Origin: Saccoglossus kowalevskii
Lineage: Eukaryota; Hemichordata; Enteropneusta; Harrimaniidae
Reading direction: 5' to 3'
DNA: 64,000 nt
Assembly: GCF_000003605.2 (NCBI RefSeq)
Contig: NW_003116452.1
Location: 459,017-523,016 of the forward strand
Both the position numbers and the translations under genes were made by a program. The notes under the pieces are model-generated. The model saw only the letters and a program-made list of their open reading frames with translations, did no database searches and was not told the origin of the DNA. Below are positions 24,564-36,206 of this stretch, piece after piece (position 1 is the stretch's first letter; every line of letters starts with the position of its first letter).

Positions 24564-25806
24564 TATACAAGGGGCGTTCAATAAGTAATGCCCCTGACCA
24601 CATTCCAGTTGTGTGATCTAGATGATATTTCGGATGTGTAATTATTTGCATCTCTATGGATTATGTTGCAAAAAACAACTCTGAACTAATTGTGGTTTCT
24701 GATTTACAAGTGTTTGAACTGAGTCAGATGTGAAATGAAGCCAGTTGAGTGTCGCGCAGTGATCCGTTTTTTGTATTTGAAAGGACAACACCTTTTGATG
24801 AAATGAAAGCAGCTTATGGTGGTGATGCCCCATCACATGACCTTGTAAAAAGATGGCATCGTGAATTAGAACATGAATGGAAGTTGTGGAAACAGCTCCC
24901 AGACCTGGTCGTCTCTCTCCTGCCATTTATAAGGCATCTGTTCGTCAAGTTGAGATAGCTATTTTGGAAGATCGCCGCATTACTGTTCGCCAAATGGACC
25001 AAGAGGGCAAGATTAGTACAGGGTCTGTGGAAACTATCATTCATGACCATTTGCATATGCATAAGGTGTCTGCCAGATAGATTCCCAGGTTGCTCACACC
25101 GGACAGCTAAACATGTCAAGTGCTCGAGGATGAATTTGGAGATATGCCAAGAAGATGAGTCAAAGTTTTTCAAAAGATTGATTACGCAGGATGAAACTTG
25201 GGTCCATCACTGTGACCAAGAAACCAAAGCCCAGTCAATGCAGTGAAAGCACTTGGACTCACTCCTCCAAAGAAAGCAAGGGCGCAGTCCTCCGCTGGCA
25301 ATGTAATGCTCATTCTTCTGGAACCAGAACGGAGTAGTGATGACAGATTTCCTGGCCAAGGGTACCGCTTCACTTATGATGATATTAGTAGAAGCTATCA
25401 AAATCAAGAGGCGGGGCAAGATCAGCAAAAGTATCCTCCTCCTGCAGGACAACGCTCCGGTCCACAATTAGCATGTCGCGTGTTGCTATGAAATCCTCCC
25501 CCATCCCCCTTACTCTCCTGATCTTGCATCCTCTGACTTTCATCTCTTCCCAGTCATGAAGTTATTTTTGAAAAGAAAGCGTTTCCCAGATAATGCAGCC
25601 TTGATTTATGAAGTTACGACGTGGTTGGAGGAACAGCCTGGGGTGTTCTACAAAAACGGTGTCCAGAGCTGCATCAAACGATGGGAGAAATCCATAACTC
25701 TGGGTGGCTCCTATGTAGAGAAAGACTAATAACTGCGCCAAGTTTCATTACTCTCTTGGTATAGGAAATGGGTCAGGGAAATTACTTATTGATCGCCCCT
25801 CGTATA
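24564..25806 (+). mobile_element. Decayed Tc1/mariner-superfamily (mariner) transposon
   Basis: The 36-bp terminal inverted repeats at 24564-24599 and 25771-25806 agree at 32 of 36 positions (TATACRAGGGGCG core). The outermost TA at each end is consistent with the TA target duplication of the superfamily. The element is about 1.24 kb, near the usual 1.3 kb. It contains a transposase reading frame broken by frameshifts and stops, so it is non-autonomous now. The terminal repeats are well preserved compared with the coding region. Confidence 0.95.
24735..25729 (+). pseudogene. Mariner transposase pseudogene (D,D,D type)
   Basis: This would have cut and pasted the element in the nucleus. Starting from ATG 24735, pieces in different frames follow the mariner transposase from end to end. 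They are MKPVECRAVIRFLYLKGQ, then DAPSHDLVKRWHRE of the DNA-binding region, ILEDRRITVRQ and STGSVETIIHDHLHM, then TQDETWVHH with the first catalytic Asp (codon 25190), DNAPVH with the second (25448), SPDLASSDFHLFP with the third (25535), and a C-terminal WEKSITLGGSYVEKD ending at TAA 25727. Damage includes frameshifts near 24790, 24890 and 25110, stops at 25078 and replacing a Trp near 25244, and a further shift after about 25300. Between the second and third Asp only 29 codon steps remain, against 35 for a D34D arrangement, so about 18 bases appear lost. Confidence 0.93.
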
Positions 25807-26089
25807 TAAGGTTTTAAACACCTTTTTGAAAGTTTATCAATTAACTTTAATTATCCTCAGTCTGTTGGTCTCAATGGTTTCCGTTTTTAACAATCCCATT
25901 AGTGGGAAACATATCACAATGACATTTAAGATATATTTTTTTTGAATTATAAGTAGTTAGTACTTAATTCACAATTCGGAGAAACCCCTTTCCACCAATG
26001 CCTTCTTCACAGATCGGTTTGGGCTCAAAAATTAAGGTAGAGATGCAGTTTACCTGACAGGTATTTTAATTAGTTAATTAGGAAACAAC
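25807..26089. other. Non-coding flank between mariner and assembly gap
   Basis: AT-rich; nothing recognised. Confidence 0.5.
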
Positions 26090-26139
26090 NNNNNNNNNNN
26101 NNNNNNNNNNNNNNNNNNNNNNNNNNNNNNNNNNNNNNN
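26090..26139. other. Assembly gap, 50 N
   Basis: A run of exactly 50 undetermined bases, probably a scaffold gap of estimated or fixed size. Continuity across it is not proven. Confidence 0.99.
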
Positions 26140-27269
26140 TCTTGTCCACAAAACTATATATTTTCGGAAAGCTTATTGTATTAATTTTAAAGTTTTGTTA
26201 GTATTTTTTTTATGGACACTGTAGTTTGAAATATGCACAAAAATGTGCTTTCTTGGTCAAAAGTGATTTAAAAAAAATTAGCTCCTAAACCATGCTTCTG
26301 TTTCCTGTAAAAATTGGTTTATGGGTACATCTGTTTACTATGAAGAAAGTGCCGTCTTGAAAACTGTCTACCAGTTTTCAATTTTGCAGGGCAGCAGCCC
26401 AAATTTCACTACTTCAAGTTTATGCATAAATTATCACCCAGGCTAGTTGTAACACTGTTAAACCAAAACCAATGCCCGACGGCATTTTGAAGATAAACAC
26501 ATTGTCAATCATTTGTGAAAATTTCAAAATATAAGGTCAAAGCATCTGGGAGCTACATTTTTTAAAGTTATGGGATGTACACTAAAAAGAAGCTGAGATA
26601 ATTGCTAATTTGCATAACAATTCACTCAGTAAGAAGTTTGCTAATGCTTATAATTAAAATGGCTGTAACAGTTCCAAATTCAAATGTATTATCGTTTTGT
26701 TAAAAGTTAAATATAGTGCATAATATGGTGATCCCGTCATTTCGTTTTTTCACCATGTTTTTTTATTATTTATGTACAGCCTTGCTAAATCTTGCTAAGC
26801 ATTCAAAAGAGAAAATGTTTGCACATGTTATCTATATTTTAAAATCGTTTTTTGAGTATGTTCCACTATTCGCAATTCTACAGAATGTTAACAGTCTATA
26901 GCCAAGACTTGACATTGATAAATAAATTTAACATGCAAACCAATAGACGAATATTACAATATGATACAAATGATTCAAATCCACGATCATGACAATCGTC
27001 TCGCTTCTGCAGGCAGACGTGGTACCTACCTAAATTTGTGTTTTTGAAGGGGTCAACCGGATAGTGTATTGTATTGTGCGTGTACTGTAGTGTAAGTATT
27101 GTTGTCTGTTCGCCAAAAAGGGGTAAAACGGATCTGTTCGACCGTAAATAAATTAGGGAAAACAGCGATATATACCCACAATATGCCCTCCCATGGGATA
27201 AGTTATTTTATCAACAGAAACCCATAGACGTATAATTAATAACAGGAGCAGCGAACAACTCCGTTATAC
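26140..27269. other. Non-coding stretch, no gene recognised
   Basis: AT-rich DNA with short ORFs only. The part just after the gap (26140-26700) has the look of decayed repetitive DNA, but I found no second copy in the window. Confidence 0.45.
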
Positions 27270-28060
27270 GGTGTGAACGGTCTGTTCTTGCCAATAAGAT
27301 TATTTTCATAATCAATCATTTATTAACATACATAATATTCGGTGTATTCATCGGTTGAAACATAAAATTCATGAAACATCGAATTGTGGGCTATCAAATG
27401 AATAAAAATCATTTGCAAGTATTCACCAGCTAATTTATACTGGTATGGTTGTTTTCAAATAAACATCTGAAACGTTGTTGTTAATAAAATTGAAACTGGT
27501 TTCATTACACTGATCTCAAAGTCCTTCAATGAGTTCTTCAATTTTACAGGTGATTTCACGTAAGCCACATATTCATCGGTGAATTAGGTCTGCCTTATCA
27601 CTGTTAGTTGCATGAATAATTCATGTTTTATGGTATAGAGTTCAATACAAGTGAAACAGTTAAGGTCTAATGTTAGTACCAGAGTCACATAGTATCTTTT
27701 CTCAGTACTGTTTTATTGTATACTTTTGTGAGTATTCATTTCAATTGCCATTGCAAAGACTTACCAATATTTATATATATTTATATTAACGTATTATTGT
27801 GCGTAGTCCTAGCTTGGTTGAAAAAAAATTGGCAAGATACTGAAAAGGGCAATTTACAAAATACGATTTGGTTACCAACCTCACTGTATTTTTGTAACTA
27901 AAAACTAATTAGTATGTAATGTGATCGGATGTATCACAAATTCGAATCTCACTCGATGACGTCAATAAGATATCGTCAAAATAAAAAAAACAATACTAAT
28001 TCACACTGCAACTAAACCATATATTGCAGTCATTTCAGTATAATAAATTTGATATTTCTA
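27270..28060. repeat. Direct-repeat block D, copy 1 (diverged, about 650-800 bp)
   Basis: It is colinear with 31120-31920 at an offset of 3850-3860 bases. Anchors are GTGTATTCATC (27342 and 31192), ATTCATCGGTGAATTAGG (27571 and 31431), CATGAATAATTCATG (a near-perfect 15-base palindrome in both), ACATARTATCTTT, and AAAACTAATTAGTATGTAAT (27901 and 31757). The left boundary is soft. I see no conserved reading frame. It could be an old segmental duplication or very diverged long terminal repeats. Confidence 0.8.
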
Positions 28061-30545
28061 TCATTGGTGGGATAGTAACGCATACCTGGAAAACAGTACA
28101 AATACATGGCTACATTATCTAAGAATTTACAGAACACCAACAACAGTGATGTTGGAGAGTGAACTAACAAATTAAGACGTTGCTCTTGAAGGTTAAACAG
28201 TGAATTTATAACGCGTATCAATGTTATACCTAATAGTAATAAACAATCCATACTCTGTATGACGATAACGATTTTCTTTTAGTGCATTTTATTTAAAACA
28301 CATTTCATTCAGATACTGCTGCGGTAGTTTGTGTAATTTTTCCTCCATATTTATTACCATCTCACTTATACCATATACACTGTTAATGATGTACATTATA
28401 CAATATTGTCAACATATAGAAATAATTCCAGCAGTTCAGCGAGGTACCCACCTCAGACAATATCTTTAGATATATATTAGATAGATCCATCGGATACGCT
28501 TCCCATGCATTCAGCATTCAGTTTTCATAATTAGTTAATCACACGTGCTATATTCTGGCATAATTATCTCAACAGTTTTGAACGAATAATAAAAATATAC
28601 GCTTAAATATTTATTTGTGATATGTTGTAACTGACTAATGTATTTGGCAAGTTCGAAGACAGTCAGATTAAAAAATGCGGAGCAGGCTGGTGCTCAATTT
28701 TATTACAGTTGATCACCAAGTTTGCAAATTTCCAACTGCTCTGGGTTAATAAGATCAGCTAAATTTCCACCAGAAACAGGTAAACCTGTATACCTGTATG
28801 TAAGAAGCCAGGGAATTTGATTCAAGCAAAAAGAAACTGCATCTACCTATATAAAGACACACGGACAAAGAACATTTTCTTGGAGCGCTAAATGCGACAA
28901 TTGCATCACTCCCTGCGCGAATGTTAATGGTTACACCCCCCCCTTCAATATGCAACACAGAAATACAGGCATATAAATACTAATTTTCTAGAATCTTTGC
29001 TCCTAGTAAAACAAGACCAAACAATGCTATAGTCCGTCATCTTTAATATTGGATGTAACCATTATCTTATGGGGACCACGGGTCAATACTTGCGGGGAGT
29101 TAACACCCATAATTTTAAAATGCCTTAATAAATACGAGTATGTTATAGAGAAAAATTAGAGGGAAAACAATATTTTGATTATGTATATATAAATATATAT
29201 CGGTGAATCAGTATAGAGTCGATAAGTTTATTGCATTGAAGGATTCATTTTAATATTAGTAAGGAAATATTCAGAAATTATTCAGTATTAAAGACATACA
29301 AATACTACATTATCTTGAAACATTTTCTATGCAGCTGTGTGGGTTATACAATACTACTGGTCACCAATATGAAGCAGGTGTCCTACTCATAAAAAAGCTG
29401 CCACCTGTTGGCAATGTACATAAAAAGTGGTGCTGTTAAAACCGTGTGTCACTGAAGTAACCTATGCCATATAGTACTGTTAGTAATAACATGTGTTACA
29501 TGCGTACTTCATTGCAAAGTAACAACCATGACATTCAAACGGCATCTCCTAACCATTATTGAAATATTGACCCGATCCAAGGTCGATCAACAATGCTCTC
29601 TTTGGGTCAAAAAAATTGTATATTGATATAGGTTGGGCCGATATCTGTACTTTTATACCGAAAAAAAAAAACATTTTGTAAAATGCGCATTTGTAAAATC
29701 TCTCCCGCCCAAGTTTTCTATGACAACATCCAGAGTTTTCATCATTCACACTTCCAATGGCTCATATGCATTTATATTTCATAGTACCTCCAAAATTGTT
29801 GTTACATTTAAGATTTGTGTATGTGCGACTATTTGACATTTCAGAGGCTGTGACGTTTACACGCGAAGCGCTCGCTCACATCCTGGTTAAATGAACAATT
29901 CAATGAAAGCCAATGAGTAATAATATTCCCTCATGGTTAAAATAAAAGCACTATAGGTTATACGGCGTTAACGAATTCAGAGATACCTAGCGACATTCAA
30001 GTTGTCAGCGCTATCTGTGGTCGTACACGGTACAGTGACCGACAGTTTGGACCGGCCGTGTTGTTCGATGTTTACACATAAACCATAATTCGGCCCAAGT
30101 AATGCGGCATGATAATGTGTTTTTTTTAGACCTGTCCGACAAATTAAAGGTAAAAAACGCCCGGCCGAAAAGCTTCAAAGATGCATTACGTCAATGACCT
30201 TTGAGAAGTCAATACGCAAATATATTGACCGTCAAATGCGCGAGTCTGATTGGCTGATAAGACGAGGTATACTAAAAGTTGTCATGACATTGTAAAGTAA
30301 CAGTGTATCTTTTCAACCATTAATTCTGAATTAAATTGAATTTCCCGAGGCGTGCATATTTATACTGTATATTATCACGTTTTATCTAATGGGAAATCTA
30401 CAAAGAAGATATATGTGTCCGCGTTCAACAGAGTCGACAATTCAGTAGAAGTATGGACCGGGAATCAGGAAACAGTGTTTTACATTTTCTGCATCCTTTA
30501 TTCTATGATTTGTTTTTTATTTTACCTCAAACTTTGCAAATATAG
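28061..30545. other. Non-coding stretch; CpG-richer patch near 29840-30290
   Basis: Mostly AT-rich with no recognised gene. Around 29840-30290 the CG dinucleotide density rises (ACACGCGAAGCGCTCGCTC, GGACCGGCCG) and an inverted CCAAT motif (GATTGGCTG) appears near 30248. This may be a decayed repeat or a promoter-like patch. No downstream coding exon was found to support a promoter. Confidence 0.4.
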
Positions 30546-30706
30546 GTATGCGATTCATCAGAAAGCGGGCTTGGTGCAGTCTTATTGCAACAATATGAGG
30601 GAGGAAAATTGCCAGTGGCATATGCCAGTCGTAAATTACTAGCCTGTGGAAAGTATTATTCTGTAGTTGAAAAAGAGTGTTTGGCAGTGATTTAGGCATT
30701 GCATAG
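30546..30706 (+). pseudogene. Ty3/gypsy-type RNase H fragment of an LTR retrotransposon
   Basis: The frame from GTA at 30546 reads a protein piece starting VCDSSESGLGAVLLQQ, continuing KLPVAYASRKL and KYYSVVEKECLAVI, then a TAG and ALH. This matches the start of the RNase H domain that follows the reverse transcriptase in Ty3/gypsy polyproteins, usually DAS..GLGAVL, ...YASR.L...E..Y...E.E.LA. Only about 54 codons remain. Neither upstream RT motifs nor downstream RNase H is recognisable, so it is a fragment with a premature stop. Whether it belongs to the flanking direct repeats (27270-28060 and 31120-31920) is open. Confidence 0.85.
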
Positions 30707-31119
30707 TACTCTGTGTGTTGCTGCTGCGATATTGAGACTTGTATGAAACGTTCTGCGATATTCTGCTATCAGCAGTGTCCCTCAGAATAACAGCGTTCCT
30801 CTGCAAGCAAGATTTCTGTATCTCTTCGTTGATGTGTAGCAAGAAGCCATTGGCTGTCATCAAATTTCACATCCTGGAACTGTGAGTTATCACCGATGCA
30901 CACTTCCCTAAGCAATCCCCTATTTTAGTGAATTTATTCATTGTATTTTTCTGTGCTCTGTTTCTCAACACTATTTTGAGAGGTATTACAACCAGGAGCT
31001 TTAACTTATTTGATATGTTGGCGCATGTGTATTTCATTTCCAGTACCATTGTCTTGTCTACCCTATTCTAGCAGTGAAACAACCCCTGTCCAGTGTGAGT
31101 TCTGTGGGTGTCCTTCTCA
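30707..31119. other. Non-coding stretch after the gypsy fragment
   Basis: No continuation of the retrotransposon polyprotein was found in any frame, and nothing else is recognised. Confidence 0.45.
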
Positions 31120-31920
31120 GTAGCAATAAGCAGGCCTTGCACCGTGACACACATACGAGAAACATTTTGAGGAATTATTATCGGTTTACATGTGTATTCA
31201 TCATTTACAACATTTAATATAAACGAGAAACAATTCACCTTATTTGCTTGCATTATTAAGTGAATATCATTTGGAAGCAGATATTGGTTTATAGTACGGG
31301 TATGTGGCTTACAATAATAGCATTATCAGCACAATCTGAAATGTTGTTTCTAATAAAACCGGAACAGTGATTCCATTAGAATGATTTTATCTCAGTGTAC
31401 TTTCAATAAGATGATTTCTATAAGAAACAGATTCATCGGTGAATTAGGTTCGTCTTATCGCTCTTAGTCACATGAATAATTCATGTTTTAAGGATTGGTC
31501 TATATCTCATAGTACACTGATAAGAGCAGGGAAATATAGAAAACATAATATCTTTCCATATTACCGTTTTATGACTTTGTGGTGATGTCAATTACAAATA
31601 CATATAATTCCCAATATCCTCTAAAAAATGGACGATATTATAATTTACGTATTGGATATGTCATGTATAACCTAGTTTCTACTATACTTGTTGGAATCCT
31701 TAGGCGTTGAACTACAGCGCAGAATCTCCAAAAGACGCTTTGTGATTCCGTAACCGAAAACTAATTAGTATGTAATGTGACCGATGTTTTATATATTTTA
31801 ATCTCAGCATATGACGCCAATCGGATATCATCAAAATAAAACGCTACACATTACAGCTGCAACATCACAATGTACCATGATCGTATTTCAATATCGTAAT
31901 ATACAGTTTGATGATACATT
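31120..31920. repeat. Direct-repeat block D, copy 2
   Basis: Partner of 27270-28060, sharing the anchors listed there in the same order and orientation. The shared palindrome CATGAATAATTCATG lies at about 31471-31485. The right end fades after the ATATACAGTTTGAT-like segment near 31915. Divergence is roughly a quarter to a third by eye, with several indels. Confidence 0.8.
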
Positions 31921-33124
31921 TTAGATATGTTAAAATTAAAGCATGTTCAATCAATTGAATATATTGTATATATAATACAGGGATATTACAAATATTGTTA
32001 CCCCTCTACTCCAAAACAGTATATTCCGGTTTCTTTGCATGATGCACATGTAAAGCTGAAATGTACTTCGATTTAAACAAAGATCCATTAAAAAACGAGA
32101 TTATAACACGTGATTAATTGCAAGCGTCTCGTCGCTGTGGATAGACTAGCTCCCAATCACGCCACAGTCACTTCCGTGAAAACGAACAACACTAAATTGC
32201 ATATAATTAGATGGCCTTACAAAACACAATATTAACAAAAATCAAGACCGACTGAATTATACAGTATTGCTACAAATAAATTACATTATCAGTAAAAACA
32301 CAGATTTTAAAATATATCCATAATATGGTGATGTAGTACAGAAATATATTTTACATAAGCTGAAATGAAATTGTATAAGCCTTGTTAAACGCATTACAAG
32401 TTCCTAAAACTGATGTTATTTAAAGCATCAACAGTAAAAAACATTGTCGTCTTTAACAACATTTTATCATTACAAAATGTTTACCATGAAAAGTGATTTC
32501 AAATAAATGCAGATCGTGAAATACGTTGGTGAAACTGGATGTAGCGGTTATTCATCAAAAAGCCATCAAATATTAAAATATGATCAAAGTCTCGTGGAAT
32601 ACTTACGCATAATTGTGCAAAAATGTGCAATTCCACCAACCAACCACCCCCAAAAATAACAATGACATGTAGAAACAGACAAGTTGCTGGTTACGCTTCT
32701 AAGTAGGCAATTTTACACAGTAAAACAGTCAGGACAAGTTAATTCATTTAGCCAAGACAACATTAACCGATAATAAAAAATGACTAGAAACTTTGCGTTC
32801 ATCACGATACCCATATTATTTTGCCAGATTGAAGATGCATATTACAAATTACAGATGCGAAATTTATAAATGTATTAAGAGACTGCTATAATTGCGAAAT
32901 AACACAATTTGATCTATTAGACAATTCTACCAAATAAGTCGCGGTCCTGTTGCACTGCTGAATATGCAGTTGATCACACGAGTCGAACACACAAAATCTC
33001 TATTTACGGGTGGACACGTTTGACATGTTGTCACACATCAGGTACTTATATTAAGCATCAAATTGTAGAGCTCCCCATGAAGCCGAAATGCTGCTCATTT
33101 AGCAAGTCGCCCGTAACAAAAACC
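31921..33124. other. Non-coding stretch, no gene recognised
   Basis: AT-rich and without recognised coding potential. Its right end may include the 3' tail of the LINE that lies on the minus strand from 33125. Confidence 0.5.
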
Positions 33125-33719
33125 TTATATGGATAATCTCAAATCAAACAAATCAAGGGAGTCAAATATTTTCAAGCTTGTGAGGGAACCCAGATTGTTT
33201 TTTATCCACTTTGAGTCCATAACTTTACCTAGTCTGAACGACTCATAAATTAACGTTTTGCATTCTTTCTCATAAATTGTGAGCCAAAATGTTATTGTCT
33301 GTACACTGCTTGAGAAGGCAAGAGGATACATTTCTAATTTCAGAAGGCAGGCTATATTTGAAGCTTTGCAGCTAACTTTCAACAGAAAATTTCAAAGTAT
33401 GTTGCCTAATTTGTCATTGGTAAATTGAAGTTATTGCATATTAATATTTTCATTTTACCATAATTCACAGCAGTACAGCAACACTGGTTCAAGTACAGAG
33501 TCAAACATTTTGAGATATATTTTAATTGGGATGTTGTTTTAACTTGAAAGATGCTTTGCTCATAGCTCTGTTTGTGAAATCTTCCTGTGTATTGTATTAT
33601 TTACCTGAAGCACTCATGCCTGAGTATTAAATATGTAGCGACCATTTATAATTCTTGTTTGTCAATGCCAAATTTTTGTTCTTTGTGATTGTGATTTCTA
33701 ATTTCCCTTTTTGAAGTAG

Positions 33720-34523
33720 GTTCCTGGTGAGATTGAAGCGTTTTGCGGCCCGAATTCAGAAACAGACGACAAAAGCAGGTCATCTGCGTATACCATACAG
33801 GATAGCTGGCTGACTGTGAGAGGGACGGCATTATTGGACTGCTCTACTTTGTTTAATATCGTTTACAGAAGAGGGCTTAGTCTATCGCCCTGTCTGATGG
33901 CTCTTTCTACCCATAATGCATTGGTGAGACCACTTTTGGTTTTGACACAACTCAGAGATACTGAATACATTGACCTGATGTTAGTGTAGTATTTTTTCTG
34001 TGATACCGTTTTGTACAAGTTTGTGAAACAAGCCTTGATGCCAAACTGGAATAAAAGCTTTTTTTAAAGTCAAGGAAACATGCAAAGATGTGTTTTCCTT
34101 GTTCCAGGTGTTTTGAAACAATTTGTTGCAGAACAAATGTATTCTCACTTGTTCCGAATTTGTGGATGAATCCAGTCTGCATCTTAACGATTAAGTAATT
34201 TACATATATTTAATAAGTCATTGTTTTAAAACTGTGAATAATTTGCTTGAGGTGTTTAACAGTATAATGCCTCTATAGTTATTTGGGTCAGTTTTATCAC
34301 CCCTTTTAAGGTTTGGTGTTATTATTCCTGTATTCCAGTTAGTGGGGATAAATTCACTCGTATGAATCATATTAAAAGATTTCTGAGCTGGTTTAATAAG
34401 AGTGTGCCTTCCTACTTTAATCATCTCTTTTGAGATGTTATCTTTGCCCGGGGATTTCCCATTTTTAAGGTCATTAATAGCTTTTTGGATTTCAAGTTGT
34501 GAGATTGGTTCTTTTGAATCCAT
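33720..34523 (-). pseudogene. LINE reverse transcriptase remnant
   Basis: In element order the minus strand gives ISQLEIQKAINDLKNGKSPG and DPNNYRGI (34267-34290). Next come a region reading TGFIHKFGTSENTFVLQQ, and FACFLDFKKSF with the box-A catalytic Asp (about 34068). After that come TNIRSMYSVSLSCVKTKSG, RQGDRLSPLL, and VYADDLLLSS with the catalytic YADD pair (33779-33793). The enzyme copied element RNA onto nicked target DNA. The reading frame changes several times and contains stops, so no active enzyme is made, yet the catalytic aspartates are still readable. Confidence 0.9.
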
Positions 34524-35189
34524 TGATAATTTATTTAAACTATTAGACTCATGTTTGTTGTTTGTATCAATATCCTGATTGTCTGATTTATTATTAAGGT
34601 TTTTGAAATGATTGAATAGTTCATTCTAATCGATATTTTAACTATCAACTTTGTTATCATTTTTTAATTCTCCATTTAGCTCCCAATATTTGTTGGGATT
34701 TGATTCACCAAGTTTTCGGAGTTTATTTAAAATGTCATTCTTAAACTCCTTCTCTCCTTTTGAACCAAATTGTTATATGTGTTTCTTCATATTATATGTT
34801 TCCTGTCTAAGGGTTAGTACACAGGGTTATTGCCATTTTGTATACTTCTTTTTTAAGCCATTAAGTTATTTGGTATATCACTTTAATTTGGATTTGTTGT
34901 TACTTTTAATTCATATTTTCATATTCATAAACACCAGCTGCCTTAATGTAGATATTTGATAGTATTGAGCTTGTCGTGTCATTGGATTGTTTTGAGCAAT
35001 CAAACTGCTCTCCACAAAACCTTTCTATCAACCCAGCAATTTCTTTACTCTGTAAAGCCTCATAGTAGTGATAACTGGAGTTTTTGTCCCATTTGTAAGA
35101 AATATTAAGGCTGTGTGTGGTTAATAACCTGTTTGGTTTCTGTTCTGTTCTTTTCTGTTTTACGAACAATGTCAAAAAAATTATTTGTT

Positions 35190-35408
35190 TCAATGCGAAA
35201 TGACATCTGACAGATTTAGATTCAGATCGTGAATTTGGCATTTTTTGAATAAAACATTGCTGACAATAGTGTAGTCAAACACACTACTACCTGCACTTTG
35301 ATGGCAGTGAACTGTCACTATGCATCTGAAATTAAGTATGACAAGATCTGAAGAATTACATAAATTTAAAAGGTGATTGCCATAATTGTTTTTGGTTTTC
35401 ATTTCCAA
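35190..35408 (-). pseudogene. LINE apurinic-type endonuclease C-terminal remnant
   Basis: This minus-strand segment reads GNHLLNLCNSSDLVILN, then HQSAGSSVFDYTIVS and DLNLNLSDVISH. It matches the end of the endonuclease/exonuclease/phosphatase fold of non-LTR elements, where L..LC....L.ILN is followed by S..DY.I.S and the LSDH motif. The final SDH is altered to SDV, so a catalytic-region residue is lost. It lies directly upstream, in element orientation, of the linker and RT remnants. Confidence 0.8.
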
Positions 35409-35420
35409 TTACCAACATCT

Positions 35421-36024
35421 AGATCATGTCTTGTGCGTGCGTTAACCCGTGAGAATTACTGAGCCATGCTTTGCATATTTTTTGTTTTTCTAAAAGCTGA
35501 AATAATTAGAATCTTTCCAATTACAAATATTATTTGGTGGACTTATGTATATGCTACAAATGAATATGTCTTGATCCAGTTAGAAAAAGTTCTTGTCAAG
35601 ACATGCCCAAATACAATCCTCACAGCAGCTGCTTTCCAAGTGTTTGGCCCCATTGAACCGTAATAAAGGATTATCCCCACTAGATATGTTTGTTTCAAAT
35701 GATCACTTTGAAGGAAAGTACAAGCGTTCTACATCCGTCAGCTGGCCTGGAACCGAGAGTGTTGATGAAATTCGAGGAGAGTTATCGATTCAGTGATTGA
35801 CTGTACGAGTACGAGCTTGAAATAAGACCCCATACGTGACTCAACGATTCCCGTATCTATAGTGTAGCGCTCCCTTACCGAGCCCAAAGAGTTCGCTTTG
35901 ACAGCTCCGTATTACATGTGTCGAGATCCACCAATCTCGATAATGCCAGTTTCAATTTTTGTGTTCAAATCTGGAGAATGTCATGACAACAAACTCGGCA
36001 AGGAAGGTATCTCAGCCGTCACGC
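35421..36024. other. Non-coding stretch with one protein-like unidentified ORF
   Basis: The ORF at 35593-35796 (+) contains a segment reading KGLSPLDMFVSNDHFEGKYK and SVSWPGTESVDEIRGEL. It looks more protein-like than neighbouring chance ORFs. I do not recognise a domain. It could be a fragment of an exon or of a mobile-element protein. Confidence 0.35.
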
Positions 36025-36175
36025 TAAATGTGTCATGTGTGTCGACATCCCCGCTGTCAACATTGTCATATCAACGCTGCGATGAAGTTAACTGTCTGTC
36101 GTAATACCAACTTCGTTTTTGTACCAGGTACCCGATGGTATCTTCACCTATCCGTATTATTTATTTGCTTTCAGG
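36025..36175. repeat. Interspersed repeat family 2, copy X
   Basis: Aligns with 41255-41405. The best block is TTTTTGTACCAGGTACCCGA followed by GGTATC, CACC and CCGTAT, against TTTTGTAGTAGGTACTCGA with AGTATC, CACC and CCGTAT. Identity is about 70% by eye over 60-70 bases, weaker to the left. Confidence 0.5.
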
Positions 36176-36202
36176 TTCCTTAATTCTCTCAATCTCTCAA
36201 TC

Positions 36203-36206
<4 letters not shown>

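Larger units (their letters stand above)
33125..35420 (-). mobile_element. Decayed, 5'-truncated LINE-type (non-LTR) retrotransposon
   Basis: Read on the minus strand, remnants of one LINE ORF2-like protein occur in the expected order: endonuclease C-terminal part (35408-35190), linker (35241-34906), reverse transcriptase (34523 to about 33720), connecting region (about 33570-33460), and a C-terminal segment (33382-33125). Frameshifts and stops break it repeatedly. The N-terminal endonuclease is missing beyond about 35420, which fits the usual 5' truncation. The C-terminal ELGLYPL-like segment followed by FWL resembles CR1/L2-like clades, but the clade is not certain. No poly-A or target duplication was identified. 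Confidence 0.88.
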
